Positions 1-9,158 of a stretch of DNA of 64,000 nt are shown piece by piece (within the stretch, counting starts at the first letter, position 1; the number at the start of each line of letters is the position of its first letter). The notes beneath the pieces are model-generated. The model was not told the DNA's origin, made no database searches, and saw only the letters and a list, made by a program, of their open reading frames with translations. This DNA is from Mesorhizobium sp. Its GTDB lineage: Bacteria > Pseudomonadota > Alphaproteobacteria > Rhizobiales > Rhizobiaceae. Where the stretch lies: NCBI GenBank assembly GCA_022833215.1, contig JAIPUZ010000013.1:85343-149342 (forward strand), in the 5' to 3' direction. The position numbers and the translations under genes were made by a program.

Positions 1-9
1 CAGGTCAGC

Positions 10-876
10 ATGACAAAAATTCGCGGTGGACTGATCCAGATGGCACTGAAGGCGTCGACAGAGTCGGCACCGGAGAAGATCGCCAAGACAATGCTCGATG
101 CGCAAATCCCGCTGATCGAGAAAGCCGGTGAGCAAGGGGTTCAGGTCCTTTCTTTCCAGGAGGTGTTTACGCAACCCTATTTCTGCCCGAGCCAGGACGC
201 GAAGTGGTACGCGGCAGCCGAGCCCGTTCCGGACGGGCCGACCGTGAAGCTGATGCAGGGCCTTGCCAGGAAATATTCCATGGTCATCGTGGTGCCGATC
301 TACGAGCTGGCCATGACAGGCGTCTATTACAACACGGCGGCCGTCATCGACGCGGATGGGACCTATCTAGGCAAATACCGGAAGACCCATATCCCGCAGG
401 TGGCGGGGTTCTGGGAGAAGTTCTTCTTCAAGCCGGGCGCATCCGATTATCCGGTGTTCCAGACACGCTATTGCAAGCTCGGCGTCTATATCTGCTACGA
501 CCGCCATTTTCCCGAAGGCTGGCGGGCGCTGGCGCTCAATGGCGCGGAATACATCGTCAATCCGTCGGCCACCGTCGCAGGTCTTTCGGAGTACCTCTGG
601 AAACTGGAGCAGCCCGCGGCTGCTGTCGCCAACGGCGTCTATATCGGCGCCATCAACCGCATCGGCACCGAAGCGCCGTGGAACATCGGCGAGTTCTACG
701 GGCAAAGCTATTTCGTAAACCCGCGCGGTCAGATCGAGGCCATAGCCTCGCGCGACCAGGACGAACTTCTCGTTCACGACATGGATTTCGAGCTTATCCG
801 CGAGGTGCGCAACACATGGCAGTTCTTCCGCGATCGCAGACCGGAAACCTACGCCGGCCTGACAGAGATCAATTGA
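10..876 (+). CDS. Nitrilase-superfamily amidase, beta-ureidopropionase-like
   Basis: This 288-residue protein belongs to the carbon-nitrogen hydrolase (nitrilase) fold. The Glu-Lys-Cys triad is visible: Glu51 in SFQEVFTQPYF, Lys125 in YRKTHIPQ and Cys162 in YICYDRHFPE. The stretch around Cys162 and the aromatic-rich QPYFCP and GFWEKFFF segments resemble beta-ureidopropionase / N-carbamoyl-beta-alanine amidase more than aliphatic nitrilases. It would release ammonia and CO2 from an N-carbamoyl amine in the cytosol, as in reductive pyrimidine breakdown. No other pyrimidine-degradation gene is in the window, so the substrate is inferred. An N-carbamoylputrescine amidase is the main alternative. 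The gene is complete and starts only ten bases into the window, so its upstream partners cannot be seen. Confidence 0.85.
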   Translation: MTKIRGGLIQMALKASTESAPEKIAKTMLDAQIPLIEKAGEQGVQVLSFQEVFTQPYFCPSQDAKWYAAAEPVPDGPTVKLMQGLARKYSMVIVVPIYELAMTGVYYNTAAVIDADGTYLGKYRKTHIPQVAGFWEKFFFKPGASDYPVFQTRYCKLGVYICYDRHFPEGWRALALNGAEYIVNPSATVAGLSEYLWKLEQPAAAVANGVYIGAINRIGTEAPWNIGEFYGQSYFVNPRGQIEAIASRDQDELLVHDMDFELIREVRNTWQFFRDRRPETYAGLTEIN

Positions 877-895
877 GACAAGTGAATCGCAGCCC

Positions 896-1144
896 GTGAA
901 CAAACCAAACGATCCCGCGCTTGGCGAAGCCATCCAGAACTATGTCCGTCGCAAGTGGAGGTATCGTGAGAAGTGGACGCATATCGGCGCGGGAAAAATG
1001 CAACTCGACAGCGATCTCATGGAGCGGATCGATCTTCTCGGCATCGACGACAAAATGCTCCTCGACGTCCAAGGAGATCGTGTCATCAGCCGAATTAGCG
1101 AACTCGAACGACGGCTGGCCGAAGAAGATCTGGGCGGCACCTGA
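896..1144 (+). CDS. Hypothetical 82-residue protein
   Basis: A small charged protein starting with GTG, 19 bases after the amidase gene and on the same strand. It looks soluble and mostly helical, rich in Arg, Asp, Glu and Leu, with no signal peptide, no cysteine and no membrane segment. I do not recognise a family. Codon choice in this frame (G/C-rich third positions) looks like real coding, while the overlapping frames look like shadows. Its position suggests co-transcription with the amidase or with the next small gene. Function unknown. Confidence 0.5.
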   Translation: MNKPNDPALGEAIQNYVRRKWRYREKWTHIGAGKMQLDSDLMERIDLLGIDDKMLLDVQGDRVISRISELERRLAEEDLGGT

Positions 1145-1199
1145 TTTGGAAAATGCAGACGCCACCGCAGATGGTCAAAGAACGAGCCAAGGAGATGAC

Positions 1200-1439
1200 A
1201 TGGCGGAAACCATGCCGCTGCGCGACACAGCCAGATACGGAAAGTTCGCGCGGAGAGAAACCGACATTACCGAGGTGCGATGGGAGCACCAACTGGATGA
1301 CTTGCCGGATGTCGAGGCAACGGTCGAAAGAATTTACGGCATGCTGCCTTGGACCCACCGCATCGCCTTCGAGGATGACGGGGAGGAGGAACGATGGCTA
1401 CTGCGTGGGTTCTCCCCGCTGACACAGCTCCCCGATTGA
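1200..1439 (+). CDS. Hypothetical 79-residue protein
   Basis: The start at 1200 is chosen because an AAGGAG ribosome-binding site sits about six bases upstream; a longer open frame reaches back to 921 but overlaps the previous gene. The protein is acidic, with the segments TDITEVRWEHQLDDLPDVEA and a C-terminal RWLLRGF. No signal peptide, membrane span or known motif is visible. It follows the 82-residue gene by 55 bases on the same strand and may be co-transcribed. I do not recognise the family. Confidence 0.55.
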   Translation: MAETMPLRDTARYGKFARRETDITEVRWEHQLDDLPDVEATVERIYGMLPWTHRIAFEDDGEEERWLLRGFSPLTQLPD

Positions 1440-1497
1440 TTGTCGAACGGCCAGGTCGAACTGCGTTTTCAACTCATAGCAGAAATTCTGTCAGCCA

Positions 1498-1590
1498 ATG
1501 TCTTTTCCATCGATAAGAACCGTAGCCATGTTCGTCGCGTTGATACTGGCATGGTCGTTTGTTGGCTCGCTTCTCTTCGGTTTCTGGTGA
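1498..1590 (+). CDS. Possible tiny membrane peptide (30 residues)
   Basis: A 30-codon frame encodes a short charged head followed by one hydrophobic stretch rich in Leu, Phe, Val and Trp (about residues 11-30), long enough for a single membrane span. Its TGA overlaps, as GTGA, a second tiny frame (1587-1634) that also encodes a hydrophobic peptide. No clear ribosome-binding site is visible, so both may be chance. Function unknown. Confidence 0.2.
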   Translation: MSFPSIRTVAMFVALILAWSFVGSLLFGFW

Positions 1591-1712
1591 TAGCGATCCT
1601 GATGGTAATTTCCGTTCTGGGAGTGCTTCCCTGACAAGGATCGTGAGGATTTCCATCGCATTATTTCTCCCATCGGATGCCAATCCCACAACGGCCTCAA
1701 GGAATAGAACCT

Positions 1713-1898
1713 ATGTATGATGACATGAATGTCGCCGAAGAGCTTGAGCACATTGCCGACAATCCGTCCCACTTCAGCAAGGCCGAGATGAGCGGTATGT
1801 TGAAAGTGGCTGCGGCGACGATCCGCTACCAACGACAGCGGTTGAACGAAGCCGAAGCCGTCATTCTGGAAGAACTGGTGCCCGAAGGAAACGCTTAG
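1713..1898 (+). CDS. Hypothetical 61-residue acidic helical protein
   Basis: A small protein beginning with Met-Tyr-Asp-Asp and ending at 1898. It is acidic and looks alpha-helical throughout, with Glu- and Ala-rich segments (NVAEELEHIADN, TIRYQRQRLNEAEA). An upstream in-frame ATG at 1677 would add 12 residues of less convincing sequence, so the internal Met at 1713 is preferred. No family was recognised. It precedes the cyclopropane-fatty-acid synthase gene by about 330 bases. Confidence 0.5.
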   Translation: MYDDMNVAEELEHIADNPSHFSKAEMSGMLKVAAATIRYQRQRLNEAEAVILEELVPEGNA

Positions 1899-2230
1899 CT
1901 CTCACGGCGCTTTGCCGCCGTCATAGTAAGCCATGCAGAAAATGCACAGCAGCCATGACTTGAACTGGGCGGCTCGTTGCCGCATTGAAGCCACAATAAG
2001 TGGACCCGGTTTGCCGGGTGGCTCATCCGGGCGCCTATCCCCCGGCAACTGATCAAATCCTGTGCCGGCGTTCTGACCGCACGCAGTGTGATCCCCTTGT
2101 CAGTTCTCTTGCGCACATATTGATCGGAATACCCGTCGATAAATGACGAGAGACCACTGCCGGTCACCTCTGGCAGGCGGGGGAGACATGTGCTGCGATC
2201 GTCAGAAGCTAAGGCGCTGCGGGCAGCAGA
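1899..2230. other. Intergenic region upstream of cfa-like gene
   Basis: No convincing gene is present on the + strand. On the minus strand an open frame around 2000-2190 contains a short stretch, YVRKRTDKGITLRAV, that loosely resembles the C-terminal part of TrmB-type regulators, but it has no credible start or domain context and may be a decayed fragment or chance. The region must carry the promoter of the downstream gene; I could not assign -35/-10 elements. Confidence 0.3.
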
Positions 2231-3487
2231 ATGAGTAACTATTTCACCAGCTTCATTTCTCGACATATCAAAGTGGGCCGGCTTACCGTCATCGATGCAG
2301 GCGGCCGCAGTCACCAATTCGGTGACCGGAGTGGACAAGAAATTGTGGTCCGCTTCACCGACAGGCTAACCCAATGGAAAGTCTTCCTGAACCCGGAACT
2401 TGCGGTGGGAGAGGCCTTCATGGATGGGCGCCTTATAGTCGAGAGTGGGACGATCTACGCGTTTCTGGAGCTTGTCTTCAAGAACACCGGCGTCGAGAAA
2501 CTGACCGGGCCGGCACGTCTCCTGCGGCGGATGTCCCACCTGTCGCGGCGGATCAGGCAGCACAATACGCTCGGCCGTTCAAGAAAGAACGTGGCACATC
2601 ATTACGATCTGGATGACGCCCTCTACGAGCTGTTCCTCGATAAAGATCGCCAGTATTCATGCGCCTATTTCGAGACGCCCGATGTTTCCCTTGAGCAAGC
2701 CCAGATGGCCAAGAAGCGGCACATCGCGGCAAAGCTGGGGCTGGAGCCTAATCAGCGCGTACTGGATATCGGTTCGGGATGGGGTGGGCTCGGCCTTTAT
2801 CTGGCTAGAGTCGCGCAAGCCGATGTACTGGGCGTCACCCTATCTGAAGAACAGTTTTCTGTTTCGAATCGCCGTGCCAGAGATACGGGGTTGCAGGACC
2901 GGGCGCATTTTCTGCTCGAGGACTACCGCCGCCTTGATGAACGCTTTGATCGCATCGTTTCTGTCGGCATGTTCGAACATGTCGGCGTCGGCCATTTTGA
3001 CGAATTCTTTGCAAAAGCGAAGACCCTCCTGAAGCCGGATGGAGTGATGCTTCTTCATTCCATCGGGCTGTCCGATGGACCCTCCCACACAAACCCCTGG
3101 ATTCAGAAGTATATCTTCCCTGGCGGCTACATCCCGGCGCTTTCGGAAGTGCTGCCGGCGATCGAGCGGCAAGGTCTCGTCGTCTGCGACATTGAAATCC
3201 TGCGCCTGCACTATGCGGATACGCTGAAGGCCTGGCGACAGAGATTCATGGCGCGCCGAGATGAGGCGGTCGCGCTGTATGATGAGCGGTTTGCCCGAAT
3301 GTGGGAGTTTTACCTTGCCGCGTCCGAGACAGCATTCCGCTACCAGGGCATGATGGTCTTCCAGATTCAGCTTGCACACGATCAAAACGCAGCGCCACTG
3401 ACCAGAGACTACATAGCGCAGCGTGAGACGGTTCTGCGAGATCTGGAAATGGAACGGGCGTCGCCGTTTGAACAGGCTGCGGAGTGA
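2231..3487 (+). CDS. cfa: Cyclopropane-fatty-acyl-phospholipid synthase family methyltransferase
   Basis: A 418-residue SAM-dependent methyltransferase of the CFA synthase family, the usual length. The N-terminal 110 residues form the lipid-binding region, followed by the family signature [15 protein letters not shown] (about 123-137) and the SAM-binding motif [11 protein letters not shown] (177-186). The FEHVG segment is also typical. These enzymes add a methylene group across the double bond of unsaturated phospholipid acyl chains at the inner membrane, usually in stationary phase or under acid or solvent stress. The next genes (SulP, universal stress protein, DksA-like) also suggest stress function. 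Paralogues acting on other substrates exist, so the exact product is not proven. Confidence 0.88.
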   Translation: MSNYFTSFISRHIKVGRLTVIDAGGRSHQFGDRSGQEIVVRFTDRLTQWKVFLNPELAVGEAFMDGRLIVESGTIYAFLELVFKNTGVEKLTGPARLLRRMSHLSRRIRQHNTLGRSRKNVAHHYDLDDALYELFLDKDRQYSCAYFETPDVSLEQAQMAKKRHIAAKLGLEPNQRVLDIGSGWGGLGLYLARVAQADVLGVTLSEEQFSVSNRRARDTGLQDRAHFLLEDYRRLDERFDRIVSVGMFEHVGVGHFDEFFAKAKTLLKPDGVMLLHSIGLSDGPSHTNPWIQKYIFPGGYIPALSEVLPAIERQGLVVCDIEILRLHYADTLKAWRQRFMARRDEAVALYDERFARMWEFYLAASETAFRYQGMMVFQIQLAHDQNAAPLTRDYIAQRETVLRDLEMERASPFEQAAE

Positions 3488-3593
3488 CAATTGCCGCTCT
3501 CCCTTGCGGAGCGCATGGTCTTGCATTCACTCCATTTCATATCCCTTTCAGTTCGCGTCGTCCGTCGGCCGGCGCCTTGGAGACAATTTTCCT

Positions 3594-5075
3594 ATGAACT
3601 TCACAAGAATCCGCGATGAGTGGTTTGGCAATATACGCGGGGACCTGCTTGCAGGTGTCGTCGTGGCACTTGCCCTCATCCCCGAAGCCATCGCCTTTTC
3701 GATCATTGCCGGCGTCGATCCCAAGGTCGGCCTCTACGCGTCGTTCTCCATTGCCGTTATCATCGCCTTCACGGGCGGGCGGCCCGGCATGATCTCGGCC
3801 GCGACAGCCGCCACCGCCGTCCTGATGATCACGTTGGTGAAGGATCACGGCCTGCAGTATCTGCTGGTCGCCACCATTCTCGCAGGCGTTCTCCAGATTC
3901 TCGCGGGGCTGTTTCGTCTCGGCGACTTGATGGGCTTCGTCTCGCGCTCGGTCATCACGGGCTTCGTCAACGCCCTGGCGATCCTGATTTTCATGGCGCA
4001 GATCCCCGAACTCGTGGGCGTCCCGTGGATGACCTATGTCATGGTTGCGGCGGGGCTTGCCATCATCTACCTCTTTCCGCATCTGACCAAGGCTATCCCT
4101 TCGCCACTCGTCTGCATCGTGGTGTTGACGTCCGCAGCGATGTATTTCGGAATGGATATCCGCACGGTCGGCGACATGGGCGAATTGCCAGCGACGCTTC
4201 CCGTCTTCCTGCTGCCGGACGTGCCGCTGACGCTCGAGACCTTGATGATCGTGCTACCCTACTCGGCGGCGGTCGCGGTGGTCGGACTGCTTGAATCGCT
4301 GATGACCGCTTCCATCGTCGATGAACTCACGGACACAGACAGCGACAAGAACCGCGAATGCGTCGGCCAGGGCGTGGCCAACGTGGCGACGGGCTTCATC
4401 GGCGGCATGGCGGGTTGCGCGATGATTGGCCAGTCGGTCATCAATATCAAGTCGGGCGGCCGGGGGCGATTGTCCTCGTTCGCGGCGGGTGTTTTTCTTC
4501 TCGGCATGTGCGTCGGTTTGGGCGAGTGGGTTTCCGCGATCCCTATGGCCGCGCTCGTCGCGATCATGATCATGGTCTCGATCGGCACCTTCTCATGGGG
4601 CTCCATCAAGAACCTGCGCGATCATCCGCGGCGTTCGTCCGTGGTGATGGTGGCGACCGTGATCGCTGTCGTGGCCACACATAACCTCGCCATCGGCGTG
4701 CTTGTCGGTGTACTCCTCTCGGGCCTGTTCTTCGCTTCCAAAGTGGCGCAGATCTTCCGAGTTACGTCGACCGTTTCTGAGGACGGCAGGGAGCGCTCCT
4801 ACGTGGTTGAGGGTCAGGTCTTCTTCGCCTCGGCCGAGCGCTTCCAGAAATCCTTTGATTTCAAAGAGGCGGTCGAGAAGGTTCGTATCGATGTCAGCCG
4901 TTCCCATATCTGGGACCTGACAGGGGTTGCCGCGCTTGACACCGTCATCTTGAAGTTCAGGCGTGAGGGTGCCGAAGTGGAGGTCTTCGGCATGAACGAG
5001 GCGAGCGAAACACTAGTCGATAAACTTGCAATCCACGACAAGCCGGGCGCGCTCGACAGCCTGACGAGTCACTGA
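3594..5075 (+). CDS. SulP family anion transporter with STAS domain
   Basis: A 493-residue inner-membrane protein. It opens with the SulP signature region (residues 13-45: [20 protein letters not shown] and the following [19 protein letters not shown]), has about ten to twelve hydrophobic segments up to residue 400, and ends in a cytosolic STAS domain of about 90 residues. SulP proteins carry sulfate, bicarbonate or other anions, with Na+ or H+. Substrate cannot be read from sequence alone. ATG 3594 is chosen over upstream codons because the transporter signature begins directly after it. It lies 106 bases after the cfa-like gene and 13 bases before a universal stress protein gene, a pairing that suggests co-expression. 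Confidence 0.88.
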   Translation: MNFTRIRDEWFGNIRGDLLAGVVVALALIPEAIAFSIIAGVDPKVGLYASFSIAVIIAFTGGRPGMISAATAATAVLMITLVKDHGLQYLLVATILAGVLQILAGLFRLGDLMGFVSRSVITGFVNALAILIFMAQIPELVGVPWMTYVMVAAGLAIIYLFPHLTKAIPSPLVCIVVLTSAAMYFGMDIRTVGDMGELPATLPVFLLPDVPLTLETLMIVLPYSAAVAVVGLLESLMTASIVDELTDTDSDKNRECVGQGVANVATGFIGGMAGCAMIGQSVINIKSGGRGRLSSFAAGVFLLGMCVGLGEWVSAIPMAALVAIMIMVSIGTFSWGSIKNLRDHPRRSSVVMVATVIAVVATHNLAIGVLVGVLLSGLFFASKVAQIFRVTSTVSEDGRERSYVVEGQVFFASAERFQKSFDFKEAVEKVRIDVSRSHIWDLTGVAALDTVILKFRREGAEVEVFGMNEASETLVDKLAIHDKPGALDSLTSH

Positions 5076-5088
5076 GGGAGGAACCGGA

Positions 5089-5934
5089 ATGTCCAAGATA
5101 CTCGCTTTCATCGATGGATCGGTTTACGCCGAGAGTGTGTGCCGTCTGTCCGCCTGGGCGGCATCCCGCATGGTGCTATCCGTAGAGATCGCGCACGTGC
5201 TCGGCCGCCGCATGGCTGGGACATTTGATCTCAGCGGAAGCCTGGAGTTCAACCAGCGCGTCGCTCTCCTCGACGAATATGCCCGCCTAGACGAACAGCA
5301 CGCCAAGCTCGCGCAGGCCAAGGGCCGCGCGCTCCTGGAGACAGCGAAAGAAATTGTCATGTCGGAGGGCGTTCAGACGGAGACGCGCCTGCGCAATGGC
5401 GATCTGCTGGAAGCTCTGACGGAGTTTGAGAAAGACGCGCAACTGGTCGTGATCGGCAAGCGCGGCGAAGCGGCGGATTTTGCCAAGCTCCATCTCGGTT
5501 CCAATCTCGAACGCGTCGTCCGTTCCTCGACCCGGCCTGTGCTGGTCGCCGCTCGGAAATACACGCCGTTCGACCGGTTCGTGATCGCCTTCGACGGCGG
5601 CAAGAGCGCCGAGCGCGCCGTCGATTTCGTCGCAGCGAGCGGCCTGCTGAAAGGTATGAAGGCAACAGTTCTGTCTGTCGGCGCGGAAACCGCGGAGAAC
5701 CGGTCGCGGCTTGATGCACCCGTGCAGCGCCTGAAAGATGCGGGGTTCGAAGCGGAGGGAGCGCTGATTCCAGGCGAGCCGGAAGACGGCATCGGTTCGT
5801 ACGTCGAGACACAGGGCATAGGACTGCTCGTCATGGGTGCCTACGGCCATTCTCGTATTCGCAGCCTCGTCATCGGCTCCACGACCGAGGCGATGGTCCG
5901 CCGCTGCAAGATCCCGGTCTTGATGTTTCGCTGA
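5089..5934 (+). CDS. Tandem universal stress protein (two UspA domains)
   Basis: A 281-residue cytosolic protein with two UspA domains, roughly residues 1-150 and 155-281. The second carries the nucleotide-binding loop GAYGHSRIRSLVIGSTTE, the ATP-type GxxGH-9x-GS/T pattern. The first has the looser GKRGEAADFAKLHLGSNLE. Such double-domain proteins respond to starvation, oxygen limitation or oxidants in many proteobacteria. The gene follows the SulP transporter by 13 bases, after a GGAGG ribosome-binding site, and almost certainly shares its transcript. Confidence 0.92.
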   Translation: MSKILAFIDGSVYAESVCRLSAWAASRMVLSVEIAHVLGRRMAGTFDLSGSLEFNQRVALLDEYARLDEQHAKLAQAKGRALLETAKEIVMSEGVQTETRLRNGDLLEALTEFEKDAQLVVIGKRGEAADFAKLHLGSNLERVVRSSTRPVLVAARKYTPFDRFVIAFDGGKSAERAVDFVAASGLLKGMKATVLSVGAETAENRSRLDAPVQRLKDAGFEAEGALIPGEPEDGIGSYVETQGIGLLVMGAYGHSRIRSLVIGSTTEAMVRRCKIPVLMFR

Positions 5935-5953
5935 CCCTGGAGCTCAATGCGCC

Positions 5954-6301
5954 ATGGAAGACCTTGGCTACAAGGAACTCGTTGCCCGCTTCCGGCCTCG
6001 ACTCAAAGAAGAATTGGCGGAGATCGAGAAGCTCGATGAGGAAAACGCCTCATGGAGTGCGCCGGTTGAGCTCGACCAGCAGAGCGTCGGCCGCGTCTCG
6101 CGTATTGACGCAATGCAGATGCAGGCGATGTCGCAGGCCGTGCAGCGCCGTCGCGCCGCCCGGCGTGTGGCCATCCAGCAGGCGCTGAAGCGCATCGAGG
6201 AAGACGAATACGGCTACTGCGTTGAGTGCGGTGAACCGATCGCACCAGGAAGGCTCGATGTCGATCCGACATTCTCTGCCTGCGTCCGGTGCGCCAAATA
6301 G
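5954..6301 (+). CDS. DksA/TraR family zinc-finger protein
   Basis: A 115-residue protein with an N-terminal coiled-coil region and the C-terminal four-cysteine zinc finger of the DksA/TraR family: CVECGEPIAPGRLDVDPTFS followed by ACVRC. These proteins act at the RNA polymerase secondary channel and alter promoter choice, often with ppGpp. At 115 residues it is shorter than classical DksA (about 140-150), as are many accessory rhizobial paralogues. It begins 19 bases after the universal stress protein gene and closes the run cfa-sulP-usp-dksA. Its TAG directly abuts the end of the convergent MFS gene. Confidence 0.88.
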   Translation: MEDLGYKELVARFRPRLKEELAEIEKLDEENASWSAPVELDQQSVGRVSRIDAMQMQAMSQAVQRRRAARRVAIQQALKRIEEDEYGYCVECGEPIAPGRLDVDPTFSACVRCAK

Positions 6302-7705
6302 TCAGCCGTCCGCTTTCTTGGCAGCCATGTGCCATGCGGCCCAAGCACCAATTGCTGCGAACGGGATGGCGGTGACGAAGACCCAAAGCCCGGTCGCTTC
6401 AGCGGTTTGCAGAGTGAGGCCGGTACCAAACCCCGCGAGGTTAGCTGTCGTGCCGGCGACAGCCGCTCCGAATGCGCCGCCGGTCTGACGGACTGCTATC
6501 AGCGCGGAGCTGCCCGTGGCCTTGTCGTGTTCGCCGAGCAGCCCCAGCACGCGACGATTCATGAGGCTCGACGAAAGGCCGAAGCCTGCCCCCGTGACGG
6601 TGGCCGCGAGCAGGAAGAGCGGAAGCGGGGCGTTGCTCGTGAATGCCGCGAGAAGGGCAAGTCCCGAGAGCACCAGGACGCCACCGGCACGAATCCATCC
6701 CTTGCCTCCTCCGGGCGGCGTTCCCGCAACACAGAAGGCGCAGGCGGTCCAGGCGAGTGCCTGCATCGTGACTGCATAGCCAGCCTGAAGCGACGACAGG
6801 CCGTGGAGTTCCTGAAGGACCGCCGGGCCATAGGCCAGCAAGCCTGTCAATGCTGCGGTAAGCGCAAACATGGCGAGATACCCCGCGCCCACCGTCCGTA
6901 GTCTGAACGCCGCCCGAGGAAGTAGCGTCACCGACGCGCGGCGCTCAATCGACAACACGACGAGACAGAGCGCGCCGCCGAGCAAGGTCATTCCCGCCGC
7001 TACCCAGGCTTTGCCGACGACGTTTGCAGCGGCGGCGGCGGCGACCGCGAGCGCCAGCACCGCTAGTTGCAGCCAGGGTACGCGGGACTCCTTCTTCGGT
7101 TTGCTCTGATCGCGAAGGAGCACGGCTGCGAGTGCGCCGAACGCGAGTGCCTGGACAACGAAGAACCAGAACACGCCCCGCCAGTTTCCGGCTTCTGCGA
7201 ACACCCCGCCTACCAATGGTCCGAGCAGGGTGGCAACACCCCAAACCGCCGTCACCGAGGCAAACACGCGGGCCAGATGTTTCTCGGCGAACAGCGCTCC
7301 AACCGCTACCATGGCGAAGCCCGCTATCCATCCGCTGCCGATGCCTTGCACAAGCCGCCCGAAAAGGAAGACGGGCATGTCCCACGCGATAGCGCTCAAT
7401 GCGCAACCGGCTGCGAAGAGGAGTGCTGACATTACAGTCGCCCTCCCGAGGCCGAAGATTTCCGACAGCCTCCCCGCACTCGCACTTGCGAGCACAACAC
7501 CAACGAAAAATCCTGCAACAGCCCAGCCGAACAGCGCATAGCCGCCGAGGTCGGCGCCGACGGTGGGCATGATGGTGGAAGTTACGAGGCTGTCGACAGC
7601 CGTCAGCCAAACCCCCAAAAGCACCATCGCGAACCGCGGGGCGTTGCCGCCCGTCAACAGTTCGGCCCAGGAGCCGTTATCGGTATGTATCTCGGCTGCC
7701 GTCAA
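6302..7705 (-). CDS. MFS transporter, EmrB/QacA (DHA2)-like
   Basis: A 467-residue membrane protein with about 14 hydrophobic segments, as in the drug:H+ antiporter-2 family. Segment 1 ends in VDSLVTSTIMPTVGADL, matching the DHA2 motif (normally LD-TIVN-ALP), and motif A appears as GRLSEIFGLGRATVM. It would export a small molecule, using the proton gradient. It is the last gene of a minus-strand operon: its start overlaps the stop of the upstream MFS gene as ATGA. The specific substrate is unknown. Drug or metabolite efflux is the family expectation. Confidence 0.85.
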   Translation of the reverse strand: MTAAEIHTDNGSWAELLTGGNAPRFAMVLLGVWLTAVDSLVTSTIMPTVGADLGGYALFGWAVAGFFVGVVLASASAGRLSEIFGLGRATVMSALLFAAGCALSAIAWDMPVFLFGRLVQGIGSGWIAGFAMVAVGALFAEKHLARVFASVTAVWGVATLLGPLVGGVFAEAGNWRGVFWFFVVQALAFGALAAVLLRDQSKPKKESRVPWLQLAVLALAVAAAAAANVVGKAWVAAGMTLLGGALCLVVLSIERRASVTLLPRAAFRLRTVGAGYLAMFALTAALTGLLAYGPAVLQELHGLSSLQAGYAVTMQALAWTACAFCVAGTPPGGGKGWIRAGGVLVLSGLALLAAFTSNAPLPLFLLAATVTGAGFGLSSSLMNRRVLGLLGEHDKATGSSALIAVRQTGGAFGAAVAGTTANLAGFGTGLTLQTAEATGLWVFVTAIPFAAIGAWAAWHMAAKKADG

Positions 7706-8952
7706 AGGAGCGCTCCGTCTGGCGTTATCGGGGCCAACCCTTCGCTCGCGATCCGATCGAGCCGCGGCAAAAGGGTCCGGAGCCAGATCATCGACACGAC
7801 AGCGTATACGACCATCCCCCAGTACTGGGTTTCGATCGGCACAGCCAGGTCGAGCAGCAGCCCGATCAAGCCCGGCGCCAGCGCGGAAGCCAGCACCTGG
7901 CCTGCGAAGGCGATCGCCCTGATGGAGCCGAGATGACGAGTTCCGAACAATTCAGCCCAAACGGCGGCGATCAATGTGGACGCGGCGCCGTTCGTCAGGG
8001 CGCCGAGGAGCATGAACATGGGGACCGCCCATGGCGAACGCAACGTAGCGAGAACCGCGATACCCATTGCCATCGGCATGAGGAACAACGGCAGAAACCG
8101 TCTCGCCGCGTAGCGGTCGACCAGCCATCCCGTCATGAGCGCGGTCGCGACGCTGGTTATAGCGTATAGCGGAAACCATCCGGCGAACCACGGCATGGTC
8201 CAGCCCTTCACCTCGACCAGATGGACCTGGTGAAAGAAAATCCCCGTCATGGCGAATGACGGCACGACGATGCCTGCCACGACCGCAAAGAACTCTGGCC
8301 TGCGGACAACTTCGGCGCGCGTCCAGCTTCGCTGCTCAATGCCGGACGTTATTTCGAACGGCTCCACCGCCGATGGCGGAGGCTCCTTGCGAAGCAGAAG
8401 CATGACAACCGGAATTGAGACCGCAACCAGCACTGAAGCGGCGGCGAGCCAAGTTTCCCGCCATCCTATGCTCGCGATCAAGGACACTGCAATAAAGGGC
8501 ATCACCGCCTCGCTCGCCGGGAATCCGAGCACGGCGATTGACAGCATCCGCCCTCGCCGGCGCAGGTACCATCGCCCTGTACCGGTGATCGCCAGATGCC
8601 CCATCGCCCCCTGGCCGAACAGCCGCAGGCCAAAAAGAATAGGGAGAAGCATCCACGCAACCGAAACGACCGACATCGCCATACACACGGCCGCTAGCGC
8701 CAAGATCGCCAGCGGGCCGAGCCTGCGGACAGGCCAGATGTCCGCCACCTTGCCGCCCCAAACGAGCGCGGCCGCGCTCGCGGTCGTCGCGACGGCGTAA
8801 AGCATCCCGAACCCGCCGTCGGTAAGCCCAAGCTCCGCCTTCAGCCACGGCGCGAAGATCGCGATGAAATAGGTCTGACCGAAGGCCGACGACATGGTGA
8901 GCGCGAAGGCGGCGGCGACAAGCGCGTTCGACGCGGGTTGCCTCCCACTCAA
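7702..8952 (-). CDS. MFS transporter, 12 segments
   Basis: A 416-residue permease with about 12 hydrophobic segments and motif-A-like GGKVADIWPVRRLG between segments 2 and 3. It resembles the monocarboxylate/oxalate-type or unassigned MFS groups more than the drug exporters, so it probably differs in substrate from its downstream neighbour. Its start overlaps the stop of the 69-residue gene (ATGA) and its stop overlaps the start of the next MFS gene (ATGA), so translation of the four genes is coupled. Two different MFS proteins made in fixed ratio behind release factor 3 is unusual. Confidence 0.83.
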   Translation of the reverse strand: MSGRQPASNALVAAAFALTMSSAFGQTYFIAIFAPWLKAELGLTDGGFGMLYAVATTASAAALVWGGKVADIWPVRRLGPLAILALAAVCMAMSVVSVAWMLLPILFGLRLFGQGAMGHLAITGTGRWYLRRRGRMLSIAVLGFPASEAVMPFIAVSLIASIGWRETWLAAASVLVAVSIPVVMLLLRKEPPPSAVEPFEITSGIEQRSWTRAEVVRRPEFFAVVAGIVVPSFAMTGIFFHQVHLVEVKGWTMPWFAGWFPLYAITSVATALMTGWLVDRYAARRFLPLFLMPMAMGIAVLATLRSPWAVPMFMLLGALTNGAASTLIAAVWAELFGTRHLGSIRAIAFAGQVLASALAPGLIGLLLDLAVPIETQYWGMVVYAVVSMIWLRTLLPRLDRIASEGLAPITPDGALL

Positions 8953-9158
8953 TCGTCGTCTCCGCCAGTGACAGGTTCGACCAGTTGCTGAAATTCTTCG
9001 AGCAGTATCCGCTCGTCTGGTTCATCGCCTGGATGCACGTAGATCTCGCCGCGGAATTTCTCGACCCAGTGATGACCTGAGCCATGGAGACGTAGATACG
9101 AGCCGATCTCCCGGACGGTCGACTGTCCATATCCTTCTTTCACGCGGAACTTCATCAT
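8949..9158 (-). CDS. Hypothetical 69-residue protein in the prfC-macro operon
   Basis: A small soluble protein with a basic N-terminal half and a strongly acidic C-terminus (ending GGDDD). No cysteines, signal peptide or membrane span. I do not recognise a family. It is very likely real: its ATG overlaps the macro-domain stop as ATGA, its stop overlaps the MFS start as ATGA, and a GGAAGGAG ribosome-binding site precedes it. Two consecutive Met codons open the gene. Being locked between a macro-domain gene and a transporter gene, it may bind one of those products. That is inference only. Confidence 0.65.
   Translation of the reverse strand: MMKFRVKEGYGQSTVREIGSYLRLHGSGHHWVEKFRGEIYVHPGDEPDERILLEEFQQLVEPVTGGDDD

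Noticed and set aside
1440-1634. 64-residue + strand open frame
   Set aside because: Starts directly after the previous stop without a ribosome-binding site, and only its C-terminal 15 residues look protein-like. The tiny overlapping frames are a better but still weak reading.
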